Positions 24,332 to 35,286 of a DNA stretch of 51,649 nucleotides are shown piece after piece (position 1 is the stretch's first letter; each line of letters starts with the position of its first letter). Location: positions 1 to 51,649 of the forward strand of contig CAXKVR010000111.1 in the NCBI GenBank assembly GCA_964058845.1, in the 5' to 3' direction. A program made the translations under genes and the position numbers. Under the pieces are notes generated by a model. The model was not told the DNA's origin. It did not search any database and saw nothing but the letters and a program-made list of their open reading frames with translations. The stretch is from Carex sylvatica (lineage: Eukaryota > Streptophyta > Magnoliopsida > Poales > Cyperaceae).

Positions 24332-24958
24332 ATTGTGCATATCTGTAGGTTTTATTGTACCTTGTTGCTAATAAGGGAAACACGTCTGATATCTATTTCT
24401 TTAGCTTCTGTTGTTACAATTTATAACAACAAATAGTGAACATAAATTCTTCTCATGGATAATATCCAAAACTAAAATATACCAACAAGGGAACTAATAC
24501 AGAAACAGAAACACTACAATTCTAGACAACAAATTAGATAAACAAATCTATTATATATGAACATTAAAAATTATGAAGAGCTACTAATGGAAGCACAATG
24601 ATAACATATTACAAAAATTGCGCATTATCACGAGTTCATGACCAAAACATTGCCCATAAATGTTTTACAGACAGTTATATTATTTTTCAGTACAAACGGT
24701 GCATTTATATTATTTTGGTGGCCACTTCCTAGAGTTTGGCTAACGGCTATCACAATACATAACATTAAGACAAAACAACAAGAACAAGCAAAAGCACAAC
24801 AAACTATAATAACACTAACAACCTAACTAGGGTACCATAGCTGTTGCTTACTTCAGCAAACAATACAACACAACGGAACAAGGTCCTGAGGAAACTTACA
24901 ATACTGATACAAAACACAACATTCTATGGTACCCTTAGTTTAATGGCCAGACACTAGC
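24332..24958. other. Shared 3' intergenic space of two convergent genes
   Basis: Separates the XTH stop (24331) from the B3 stop on the other strand (24959). AT-rich. Likely holds both 3' UTRs and polyadenylation signals; no repeat or RNA gene recognised. Confidence 0.6.
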
Positions 24959-27766
24959 TTAGAGGTGGCCGGAGGAGGGGCTCCAGTCCAGTGCAGGTGC
25001 TGAAGACCCAGAGGTAGATGCTGCCTCATCAGAGAAAGGGAGTGGCTGGAAAGCAAGACCGAAGTCATTCTCAGTAGTGCCTTGGTCCCAGGAAGAGAAG
25101 AGGTCAGAGTACCTGGGGCCTGCCATTTTAAAATCTGGTACAATCGAGTCGAAGATCTCATCAAATTGTGTGGGGTTATTCACCTCTTCTACCTCCGCCT
25201 TCTTTGATCTTATCATCTGCTTGTATCAAATTAAGAAGGCACAGGATGTTGAGCTTAATTAACAGCCTGTAGGCACATTTCATCTTTTGCTTTCAAGTTA
25301 TTTTAATTTTTGTCGGGGCAACTGTTTAAATTGATCTTAAGCAATATATTACACAGCTTTCCATTTTAGGAACAAAGAGATCATGTATAGTAGATTAAAA
25401 AACCTTTGGATATTTGTTTACTCACAGTTACATATCTTGGATAATTTTCACTGAAGACATAAAGTTGGTAAAGTAATAAAATAAGTTGGCAAAGTAATAA
25501 AATGCAAAACATAAATGCTTAGTATAGTAAAATATATACCAGATGACCCTTGGCATCATCCTTGTAGATCATAACAGAATCACCAGCTTGCAAACTGTGA
25601 GTTTCAACATAATGACCTGTAATTAAAAGTTCAATTAAGATACTTAGAGAAATAGGAATAGTATCCTTCTGAGAATGCACTGATATTTGAATTGATTACG
25701 CACCTGTGTTTTCAAGGATGTACATTCTTCCTCTGTTGTTGGGCCAGTACCTGAGATGTTAAATAAATTTAGAAATCTTACGGAGTATAGGTTATTTATT
25801 AGTACAATATCAGTACATTCTTCCTTTCTGCAACACTACAGTGCTTTATATACGATCTGATTATTATACAACAGTAGCACATTTTGTGGCAATAAGAGTA
25901 AACAGAGTATTTTTCAGCTGCAGTATTGAATCTAGACCAACCAGGCCAAACTCAATTAAACTGAATCACCACATTACCCTTTGTTGGCCTGAAACAGATC
26001 TGAACTCGTGTGACTTGAAAGCATCACAGGTATTATTTATAAAGCACCCCCATTTTTCGCTCCAAGCATCCCTCAAGTGATGCATCTTAATCTGAAAGTA
26101 TCAACTTACTTGTACTTAAATTCCCAGAGCTGAAAAGTCTCGATATCATGCATCCTCAAGTTTCTCCCTTCTCTGTTTTTTAGGACTGGCAAGTTGACTT
26201 CAGCACAATTCTGTAAATTTAAAAGAGAAGTCAAATATTGGAGTTTCAAATTATAAATTGTACTCGAATGTCAGAATACCAAATGTCTTAGTTATGAAAT
26301 TTTCTTGAAAATAACTAGCCTTGGGTAAAACGATACGTTTTAGAGGACCGACATCAGTCACTGTCAGCTCTTTCTTAATAATCAGTCTTAATCCCTCGAC
26401 AGCAACCTGTAGTAAGTTGCAAAGACAATATTTTAACTCGTTGATAATTTGTTAAGAGTGCTTTATTTTGTAGCATCAAAATAAGAACTCACATCTGGGT
26501 CAGGGGCAGGAAGATTTAAGTCAAGCCTCCCCTGCAAAGAGAAACATACAATCCATTTATCATTGAGATTTAAGTTACCTTATTTAAGCTACACAAAAAC
26601 GATAACACAACGATCAAACTAACGATTTATATGAACTTCTTTTTGTTTTATCTTTCCTTTTTTATTTTCTAGGTTGCTCAATTATTTTAGATGACCAACA
26701 TATACACATTCATCAATTGCAAATAAAACACTGCTTCTGGGTCTTCTTTTCTCAATGCGTTTCAGAGTAAATTACAACCTTTTTTTGATTCATGCCGTTA
26801 AAAGTAAATTGGATGGCTCATACTGTTCCTGAACGCAACGGCTGCCAAATTGACCATGCTACCTCAAATAAAAAAATTGCTGGTTCAAGCAAGATGTCCA
26901 ATTTACTCTCAACAGCGCGTATCAAATGAACAAGTGGAAGCTTCAGTTACAATCGATTATGAGGTGCATTGTATTATTTTAATTTATTCTTGAAACTGTC
27001 GTGGAGCCAACAGTTTAACAATTTGACTAGCCCCAAACAGCCACCATTATAATTAAGGAAAACACGTGGAAAGCATTATATATTCTAACCGTTGTATCCC
27101 CTCTCTCCACAACACAAATTCAGTCAGAAAAAAAAAAAACACAAAAATACTGATACATTATAAAGTTTGTTCCGATAGTCGTATCCAATATACAAATTAT
27201 GCAAGCAATACAAATCAAATTACAAAACTGGTTAGGGCACTTCCTTGGTCATTTGTGTATCGAAGTCTAATATTTTTAAAATTGATAAATTAAACCATTA
27301 TATTCCCAAAATTATACCAATCTCACTTTAACAGGTATATTCGAATTGACCGATACTCCAATATATTGTATCATATTCTTAAAACAAAATGATGTTCATA
27401 AATTTCCATGCCATCACTGTCCAATATCACTGAAAAAAAGGTAGAACGGGTTAACCAGTGCTTAAGCCAATCTATACACAAAAGCTAACTTAAAGAAGCC
27501 ATAGAAAATCTCAACTGAAAACTACTACGAAAGGAAATTAAACTTAAGAAACCCTAATCTCTACATAGAGAAGAATTTACAGGATTGCTAATGGAGGAAG
27601 GAGGCCTGCGGTTGTTACTGCGACCCGAACTCCCTCTGAAGCTTCTCACCGCCGGCGCCACCGACCTCCGGCGATCTTCTCCGACTACAGAAGAAAGCCG
27701 AGGTACACGTCCAGAGATAGACCCTTGGTTGGAGCTTCTTCTGCTGGAAGACATGAACCTAGACAT
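24959..27766 (-). CDS. B3-domain transcription factor of the LAV (LEC2/FUS3/ABI3/VAL) type, 7 exons
   Basis: Predicted nuclear DNA-binding protein of 264 residues. Exons are 27766-27581, 26531-26493, 26406-26320, 26210-26110, 25750-25704, 25616-25540 and 25216-24959, all joining in frame. Residues 1-62 are Ser/Arg-rich. Exon 2 (39 nt, residues 63-75) encodes GRLDLNLPAPDPD, containing an EAR-like LDLNLP. The B3 domain spans about 83-186: IKKELTVTDVGPLKRIVLPK, NCAEVNLPVLKNREG, LWEFKYKYWPNN, GRMYILENTG, HYVETHSLQAGDSVMIYKD. Intron positions after LPK and around KYKYWPNN match those I recall for FUS3-class genes. The intron after exon 3 appears to start GC, not GT (AAG|GCTAGT); this is the only join that keeps LPK next to NCAE. 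The tail is acidic and Ser-rich. FUS3- or LEC2-like is likely; the exact orthologue is unsure, and the first exon is the least certain part. Confidence 0.85.
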
Positions 27767-28162
27767 TTTTTAGCTAGCTAGCTTAGGCTTTTTAGCCTGA
27801 TTTTTTAATTTTTTTTGGATTTCTGCGAGCTCTCCAATGCACCTTAGTGCGTATTTAAAACTACAGTGAGAGAGAGAAGAGAGAGAGAGAGTAAGGGAGA
27901 GGAGAGAGAGCTACTTCCGTTGGGGAATGGTGGAGTTTTGCGAGGAGGTTGATGCCAAGTGTTACCTTGGCTCTGAATACACTGCACCCTCTCTCTTTTC
28001 CTTTATTTTGTTACTACTTTATGAATTGAGCGTTTCGTTTTCGCCGTTCCAGCTTCCCTGTTGAACAAAAAGGTTGTCATTCCGGCAACTATTTCGGTTT
28101 CTTTGGAGCGAACCGCACATTCGTATTTCATGTTGTTATCATTTTATTAATGTACGATACTA
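27767..28162. promoter_or_regulatory. 5' region of the B3 gene
   Basis: On the minus strand, a TTTAAATAC element (near 27853-27861) and a long CT-rich tract (27866-27911, GA-rich on plus) lie 90-145 bp upstream of the start codon. CT-rich leaders and core elements of this kind are common in plant promoters. No further gene lies in the stretch. Confidence 0.4.
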
Positions 28163-28480
28163 GAGTAGAACCAGGGTTTTCTTAAGTTCACCAAATTTAT
28201 TAGTGAATTCAAGTCCGTCAAAAGTTTAAAATTTATTGGTGAACTCAAATTTAGAAGATTAATAAATTAATTTGTATACATTTATTTTTTAAATTTATTT
28301 TAATCACTTGACTTTATATTAAATAAATTCGAATGTTTAAAATTTTCACATGTAGATGCATCACTCGTAAGGTATGAAGGTTTCAACGGTTTGGATTCAT
28401 CATTTAAGATTGATTTGATGAGTTTTAGACTTGAGTTCACCAAGGGGGTTTGTGAACTTAAGGACACCCTAGTTCTACTC
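28163..28480. mobile_element. Foldback MITE, GAGTAGAAC ends
   Basis: The left end GAGTAGAACCAGGGTTTTCT with TTAAGTTCACC is inverted against the right end GTGAACTTAAGGACACCCTA followed by GTTCTACTC. A truncated relative lies at 40981-41160. Confidence 0.75.
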
Positions 28481-28496
28481 ATGATGCTATATACAT

Positions 28497-28914
28497 GAGC
28501 AAAGCTATGGTGTGATGTGTTCATCAAAAAAGTTTGGTGAGTACAACTCCAAAAGTATATCGAATCGACTTCAAATGACAAATCCAAACCGTTGAAATCC
28601 ACGTACTTCATTAGTAATGCATGTCAATGCAAAATTTTGAAAGTTTCGAATTCATTTGCTACAAGGTCAAGCGGTCAAAGAAATGAACCTTTTATTTATA
28701 AGTTGCTTTATATATTCATTTTTCATTATTTCTTTGACCGCTTGACCTTGTAGCAATGAATTTGAAACTTTCAAAATTTTGCATTAACATGCATCACTCA
28801 TAAAGTACGTAGATTTCAACGGTTTGGATTTGTCGTTTGAAGTCGATTCGATGTACTTTTGGAGTTGTGCTTACCAAAACTTTTTGGTGAGCACATCACA
28901 CCCTAGCTTTGCTC
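28497..28914. mobile_element. Near-perfect foldback MITE with ~190-bp arms
   Basis: The left end GAGCAAAGCTATGGTGTGAT and the right end ATCACACCCTAGCTTTGCTC are inverted. The arms continue through CAAAATTTTGAAAGTTTCGA and GCTACAAGGTCAAGCGGTCA, each mirrored on the other side. The loop is centred near 28700. The high arm similarity suggests recent activity or correction between arms. Confidence 0.9.
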
Positions 28915-28939
28915 CTATATATATATATATATATATATC

Positions 28940-28974
<35 letters not shown>

Positions 28975-29116
28975 ATATATATATCTATATATATATATGT
29001 ATATCTATGTATATCTATGTATATCTATGTATATCTATCTATATATATCTATGTATATCTATGTATATATATGTATATATATCTATGTATATATATATAC
29101 ATAGATATATATATAT
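28915..29116. repeat. (TA)n / TATATCTATG microsatellite
   Basis: About 200 bp of TA dinucleotides mixed with TATCTATG units. It separates two foldback MITEs. Tyr/Ile-rich frames through it are artefacts of the repeat. Confidence 0.95.
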
Positions 29117-29499
29117 GAGGAGGATCCAATTACACCATTTTTTGGTGACACCTGATTACACTATATTTTCAAAGTTCAAACAGTGGATTCAAACCGTTCA
29201 ACATGATGGATATGTTAAAATGTACTTGTAGATCAAATATATATATATATATATATATATTTACTATTTACTATTTATTAAGATGGGTACAAAAATTCAA
29301 TGGTTTGAATATAGCGATTTTGTTAAATGCTTAATAAATAGTAAAAAAAATTGAAAAAAAAATGTAAAATTTGATTTACAAGCACATTTTAATATATTCA
29401 TTATGTTGAATGGTTTGGATCGACTATTTGAACTTTGAAAACTTTAAAAATAAAGAGTGTAATTCGGTACACCAAAAAATGTTAATTGGATCCCTCCTC
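29117..29499. mobile_element. Foldback MITE, GAGGAGGATCC ends
   Basis: The left end GAGGAGGATCCAATTACACC with ATTTTTTGGTG is inverted against the right end CACCAAAAAATGTTAATTGG followed by ATCCCTCCTC. The interior carries the shared CTATTTATTAAG...CTTAATAAATAG hairpin, GTAAAATTTG and a TA microsatellite. The flanks are TA repeats. Confidence 0.82.
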
Positions 29500-29522
29500 T
29501 ATATATATATATACATATGTGT

Positions 29523-29984
29523 GAGTAAGGCTACCATACATTGCAATGCATATGCTTATTTCTGTATTGGACTATAAAATCACCAGATTCAAAGTTCAAA
29601 TAGCCGATCCAAACCATTCATCTTGTTCTCCATATTAATATGTGCTTGGAGACCAAATTTTATATTTTTTGGTTTTTTTTTACTATTTATTAAGTCAATT
29701 TGAAAATTGTTGATCCAACGGCAACAGTAAAATCAAAAGGCACCGTTGGATCAGCGATTTTCAAAGTGGCTTAATAAATAGTAAAAAAAATTCAAAAAAT
29801 ATAAAATTTGGTCTCCAATCACATATTAATATGGAGAACAAGATGAATGGCTTGGATCAGTTATTTGGACATTTCAATATATAGATCACATCTAACGGTT
29901 CAGATCAACTTTTTGGATTTTGAAAATGAAAAAGTGACTTATAAGCATATACTCTCATATGCTTATGTAAGTAGAGTAGCCAAC
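29523..29984. mobile_element. Chimeric MITE, ends from two families
   Basis: The left end GAGTAAGGCTACCATACATT with GCAATGCATA matches the right end of the 38815-39196 element (inverted). The right end GCTTATGTAAGTAGAGTAGC followed by CAACC matches the termini of the 41301-41727 element. The core hairpin with GATCCAACGG...CCGTTGGATC is shared by all three. Confidence 0.65.
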
Positions 29985-29989
29985 CCCTT

Positions 29990-30020
<31 letters not shown>

Positions 30021-30025
<5 letters not shown>

Positions 30026-30410
30026 GGAAAATGCTAATATGTTATGCGTAGCATAGAGGATCTTCGTGCAACGGCTCAATATTTGAGTTTTCAAAATCCT
30101 AACAGTCAATCCGAACGTTCAACATGATCTCCATATGAATATGTACTTACAAACCAAATTTTATATTTTTCAGAATTTTTTTACTATTTTTTTAGATAGG
30201 TAGAAAATCACTTGATCTGAAAATTCTACACCATGTAGATCTAGTGATTTTCTACATATCTAAACAAATAGTAAAAAAATTCTAAAAAATGTAAAATTTG
30301 GTTTGCAACTACATATTCATATGGAGAACATGTTGAACGGTTCGGATCGACCGTTAGGATTTTAAAAACTCAAATATTAAGTCATTGCACGGATACCCTT
30401 TATGCTACGC
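30021..30410. mobile_element. MITE with palindromic terminus, split by the CACTA element
   Basis: The left end GCTAATATGTTATGCGTAGC and the subterminal CTCAATATTTGAGTTTTCAA are mirrored by AAAACTCAAATATTAAG near 30366 and TTTATGCTACGC at 30399-30410. The last bases continue on the far side of the CACTA insertion at 38815-38821 (GTAGCAT). A right-half relative lies at 47200-47405. Confidence 0.8.
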
Positions 30411-30507
30411 CACTAGTACAAAAAACCCTTTCACTGACTGCTAAAATACCCCTACACCGACTGTTATAGCGGCGTCAGTAAAGCCAGCGACAGTGAAGGT
30501 TATCTTT

Positions 30508-31010
30508 TACTGACGCTTGAAAAACAGTCAGTGTTGGTGCTCAGCACTGACGTTTGAAGAAGCGTCAGTGTTGGTGCTCAGCACTGACGCTTGAAGAAGC
30601 ATCAGTGTTGGTGGTCAGCACTGACGCTTGAAGAAGCGTCAGTGTTGGTGCTCAGCGCTGACGCTTGAAGAAGCGTCAGTGTTGGTGATCAGCACTGACG
30701 CTTGAAGAAGCGTCAGTGTTGGTGATCAGCACTGACGCTTGAAGAAGCGTCAGTGTTGGTGATCAGCACTGACGCTTGAAGAAGCGTCAGTGTTGGTGAT
30801 CAGCACTGACGCTTGAAGAAGCGTCAGTGTTGGTTCTCAACACTGACGCTTGAAAAACAGTCAGTGTTGGTTCTCAACACTGACGCTTGAAAAATAGTCA
30901 GTGTTGAATCCCAATACTGACGCTTTAAAAATAATCGGTGTTGATGTTAAAAACGTCAGTATAGATGTTAAAAACAGTCATTGTTAGCTTTATTACCGTC
31001 AGTGTTGATA
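30508..31010. repeat. Left subterminal hairpin array of the CACTA element (37-bp period)
   Basis: About eight near-identical 37-bp units of the form GCGTCAGTGTTGGTGATCAG + CACTGACGCTTGAAGAA, followed by degenerate ones. Each unit holds two inverted copies of the nonamer CACTGACGC, so every unit can form a stem-loop. In En/Spm such subterminal motifs bind the TNPA protein; that role is inferred here. Confidence 0.92.
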
Positions 31011-31276
31011 TAAAAAAATCGGCATGATTCTATTTAAATTTGTGCTAGCCTCCATATTTTTGCTAGCCATATATTTTTATTTAACATTTATTAACGCTAA
31101 ACAAAGTATCATACAAATAATTTATACAACATAATATATTCATTCACCAAAAAGCACACAACATAATAGATTCATTCGCCAAAAAAAACACACTATAACA
31201 AAATTTACATGACAAATATGAACAAAATATGCAAATATAACAAAATTTACAAAGCATTACATGTCTTGTAAATAGA

Positions 31277-33282
31277 TTAGTAGTTGTCCAAGAAAAATCT
31301 ACACCATTGTCTTGTTAGTGCATGAAGTTGCGTCGGTGTATACTTTTTTGTCGGTAAATCACACTGCATGAGTACATATTAAGTTAATTTTATTCAAGTT
31401 ATATGAAAATTGAATCAAGTTCAATTATAAAATACATACATTAGGGAAAACATCAAATTGCGTAGTGACTAGGTCTTGCATGTGTTTCATAACGTAAAAT
31501 CCACACACCTTCCCACCTTCTTGCTTAGGGCTCTGAAATGGTCAATGTAAGTAAAACCAAGCAATAAAAAAGGTCCTTCACCAAATATGAAGTTTCACCA
31601 TAAGTAAATTTAAATATATTAAGGGGCTTATAGAGAAAAATAGAATCACAATTGCACCTGAATCAACATGCATTTAAATCAAAAGAGTATATTTGATTGC
31701 ATGAGAATAGCACCAATTCAGGGACAGTGACTAGTGATAGAGTATGGCACAATTGGTTCACTGTTTACACTTCTACTACTTGCTTCTTTGAAGGTTGCAT
31801 GCTTTATTCAAAAATTCAAGCAATGAATTAATCCAAGTAAAATAGCCCCATCCCAACATCTTTTCATCATATTGTTGAGTTCTATAAAGAAATTTGAAAA
31901 AATAAATTATCAAATTAAAATAGAGTGTACAAGTTCACACCTTAATGTATTTCCACTCACATTCCTTTGATCCCTCCTTGTGCACTCCTCCAGCCTCCAC
32001 ATAAGATTCAAAAATGCTGAAATTATTAAATGCCAATTAAAAAATTAGTAATTACCATCAAATAGTACATTGATTAATTGTAAGTAAATGAAATTAGATT
32101 AAATGTAAGATTTATTGCTCACTCTTTAAAATGCCACATGATATCGTAATCTGGTTCCTTTAGCGGTAGAGAATCGATAACATACACCATATTATCGCGC
32201 AACACAAAAATTAGAAGCACCCAATGAGCACTACAAGAATCTCCTTGAATGTATGGTGCCAGGATAAATTTCTTCTCCTGCATATTTTTCAACGACTCAA
32301 GCAAGTAGCTTGAAGCAGCCACCTTGTCAGTATCAAAAAGTAACTGAGATATCATACTAGGGTTCAAAAAATCAACTTCAGTCTCGCGACCTAGATCAGT
32401 GACATGTCTCTTCATAAATCTGAAAATCATTACATAAATGTTGGAAATGAGTAAATTGTAAAATTAATCACTATCCGTATGAAGTTAAACAAACTCACAT
32501 AATCCAGATGGATATTATTGAAACATCGAGCTTGTCTTGCTTTGCTAAATCCTTCAAGTCGTCAAAAGCTATGTTAATTAACGTCGGCTGAGGTTGTAAG
32601 ACACCCTCCTTAATTTTCAAGATGAACTCATTCTTATCAGGCGGTTCTCTCATCACCCTCTCATGTATGGCTCTGAACTCAGGTCCCACATTCGCTAAAT
32701 TTTTCTTTGAAATAAGCATCTTACGATGCATGGATTCTTCAACTTCATTACATACCGACTCGGGCATTGAATCATCTTGGTCTATATACTACAAATAATA
32801 ACTTGTTAAATAAAAATAATTGTGATACTAATTTTTTTTAGTTTTGCTGATTAGGGTTTTGTTTCCAATAAAAGTGATGAAGAACATGCATGACTAGTCT
32901 GTTATAGTGGGCTACTAAATATATATGATTTTTCTGGATTTTTCTGGATTTTTCTGGATTTTTTCTGGATTTTTTCAGGGTTTTGTTTATTTACCTAGAT
33001 TTGCTTCAATGGGATTTTGATGACTGCTGCCTTCCCCTACCACACCTTGCTCTTCACGAACCCTACCATTTACACCGCAAGAAAAAAATAGTTAAAGGAA
33101 ACTAAATTGAATGTAATTAACATTATTCAACAATTTGAACAACTTATGATGAAAATATACCTCGAGTGAAGGGCAGGGTTTGAATCCATCTTTCTCTTCT
33201 TTTTCTTCATTTTGTGTGGTGCTTCCTCCTCACTACTTGATTCTTCAGAAGAATTTAAAGAATTATACTCCTCTATATCCAT
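31277..33282 (-). CDS. Ulp1-like (C48) cysteine protease gene carried by the CACTA element, 7 exons
   Basis: Predicted SUMO-protease-type peptidase. Exons 33282-33161, 33062-32995, 32781-32499, 32419-32123, 32016-31941, 31532-31440 and 31363-31277 join without a stop to 341 residues, all with GT-AG introns. The N-terminus is acidic (SSEESSSEEE) then basic (KMKKKKRKM), a likely nuclear signal. The C48 catalytic residues are all present: His in SAHWVLLIFV, Asp in VYVIDSLP, Gln in SPKQEGG and Cys in KVCGFYVMKHM. The last exon ends QWCRFFLDNY. The domain is shorter than in host Ulp1 proteases, as usual for transposon versions. Upstream sequence (33390-33603) looks like an older first exon with a stop. 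Whether it is expressed cannot be judged; open frames and an intact active site suggest recent constraint or recent arrival. Confidence 0.82.
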
Positions 33283-33389
33283 ATCTACAATTACATAATT
33301 TAATAGGTCAACTTATAATTTGGGGTGAAACCCTCAACACGGCTCTCTAAATTAATTTCACAAAAAAAAAAAACACAGTTTGGTACCAC

Positions 33390-33603
33390 AATAATTTCGA
33401 GCACTGCTGCCTTCTCCAACCACACCTTGCTCTTCACTCAACATTTCAACCCTTCTCTTCCTCGTTGGATCAATCTTCTTCATATTGGATAAACCATTGA
33501 CATCGCGTGCGATTGTGTGAATGCCAAGTTATTTCATCCTCTCCGTGTTTGAGTTGATCCTCTCTTCTCTAGCCTTTTCGATGCCCAATGGAGCTTTTCC
33601 CAT
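33390..33603 (-). pseudogene. Broken N-terminal exon(s) of the Ulp1-like gene
   Basis: From an ATG at 33603 the minus strand reads MGKAPLGIEKAREERINSN and then meets an in-frame TAA. The frame resumes as MKKIDPTRKRR and SEEQGVVGEGSS. The last block is nearly identical to EEQGVVGEGSS in exon 2 of the downstream gene (33062-32995), so an exon was duplicated. It may be the ancestral 5' end of the CACTA-borne gene. Confidence 0.55.
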
Positions 33604-34654
33604 CTTGACCTATCTTTTAAGATTTTCAAAAACCAAACTGTTGTTACCAAACAGCCCCAAAATAACACTATACAAACCAAAATTAGAACCATATCTACTC
33701 TTAGAATTTGATCAAACTATTTTATGAGCTAATAAAGGACATTTTCATGGACAAACAGAAACAAATTTCATATTTTTGTGATTTTTCTACAATTTCTGAG
33801 AGCATTTTAAAATTCTAATTCTGAAAAAAAAAAAAAAAAAAACATGTAAAAAATGCCCTGTACGAAGTCAAAATCGCGTTGTTAATTATCTTGAACCCTT
33901 TTTAATACCTGAAGGTGAAAGGTTGAATTCAACCGCATATTAATGGAGCCGTACCCGGTATAGGTAACCACAATTTCTGAGAGCATTTGATCGGAGATTC
34001 AGCTGTGGGGAAGCCGCAGCTCTTATCTAGATTCTCGCAAAACGAGTTCAGTCTTGTTGCAAAACCAACGATCAGCAAAGCCCCAACGGGCACACCTTGT
34101 TCTTTTTTCTTTTCACGGCTCTAGACCAGGACTTATCCAGTTTACAAATGCACATCAAATTGCGAGCACGGAAAGAAGAATCAAACGAGAACTGTCATGA
34201 TTGATCACACAGAAAGATCGTCAAAGCTCAGGTTGAGGCAGGGAGCAAGGGTTTTGGATAGGTTTGTGCTTGGGGGAGAGAGAGCAAGGATGGATAGCTT
34301 TTGGGTTTACGGAGAGAGAGAGCAATAAAAAATTTAGAAGGATTTTGGATTTTGGGGGTTTACGGAGAGAGAGCAAGGTTTGGATTTTGGATTTTGGATT
34401 TTGGGTGCTTCGCGGCTAAGAGCAAGGGTTTTGGAATTTGGGGGAAATGCTTCGACTGATCGAAATTTTGAGTAATAAACCCGGGAAATGAACAGAGCGG
34501 TGCTGATCGAAAATTACCGACGGCTCCGAATATGATTTAGCCAGAATACGGCCACAATCTTTTATATTTTTTTACATATATATGAAATATGAAAAATACG
34601 GTAGCAAACTTTCATATTTTTTTACATATATATATTCAAAAGTGTTAAAAAAAA
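33604..34654. other. CACTA interior without recognised gene
   Basis: Contains an A run (33824-33842), repeats of GGATTTTGGATTTTGG (34348-34402) and GAGAGAGAGCAA. On the minus strand this is upstream of the Ulp1-like gene and may hold its promoter. No coding region is supported. Confidence 0.4.
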
Positions 34655-34995
34655 GAGAGGGTTCAAATGCACCATTATTTTGGTGCTCCAATATGCACTA
34701 TGTCTTTTATCTTTATTTTCAAAGTCCGAACAGTCGATCTGAACCGCTCAATATGATTTTCATAATAAAATATACTAGGAGACCAAATTTTATATTTTTT
34801 AGGATTTTTTTACTATTTTTTTAGATAGGTACAATATGACTCTATCGGATGGTCCAAAATCTTCTTAAATAGATGATTTTGTATCTATCTTAAAAATAGT
34901 AAAAAAATTCTAAAAAATATAAAATTTGGTCTCCTAGTATATTTTATTATGAAAATCATATTGAACGGTTCAGATCGACTGTCCTAGTATATTTG
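34655..34995. mobile_element. MITE inside the CACTA element, right end lost
   Basis: Starts GAGAGGGTTCAAATGCACCA and carries the shared arms GACCAAATTTTATATTTTTT and AAAAAATATAAAATTTGGTC around a TAGATAGGTAC...GTATCTATCT hairpin. The mirror of the left terminus is missing, and the sequence breaks off after GTCCTAGTATATTT. Confidence 0.65.
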
Positions 34996-35286
34996 TTTCT
35001 GAATTTTTTTTATCCTAATTTCTAACCTAACGTGGCCATTTTCTTTTGCAAATATATTTCTAACTTTTAATTAAACAAAAATATGAATTCTGATTGTTAT
35101 CAATTGCTAATTTTAGATTGCACTTTATTTTTACAACGGCTGTATTAATTTCATTTATGTATTAGGCTGTGTAAATTATATATAACCACTTCCTTTCGTA
35201 TAATAGAATCCAAAAATGAAAATTAAATAATGGACCTAATTAATGTCAAAAGGAGAGTTCAATTTATAAATTAATGTCAAAATTAA

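Noticed and set aside
28824..29231. 135-residue frame through the TA repeat
   Set aside because: It begins in a MITE arm and runs through TATATCTATG repeats into another MITE; it is not a gene.
30508..31010. Regular short repeats that look like a CRISPR array
   Set aside because: Units are contiguous with no unique spacers, each is an inverted pair, and they lie just inside CACTA termini in a plant context. They are transposon subterminal repeats.
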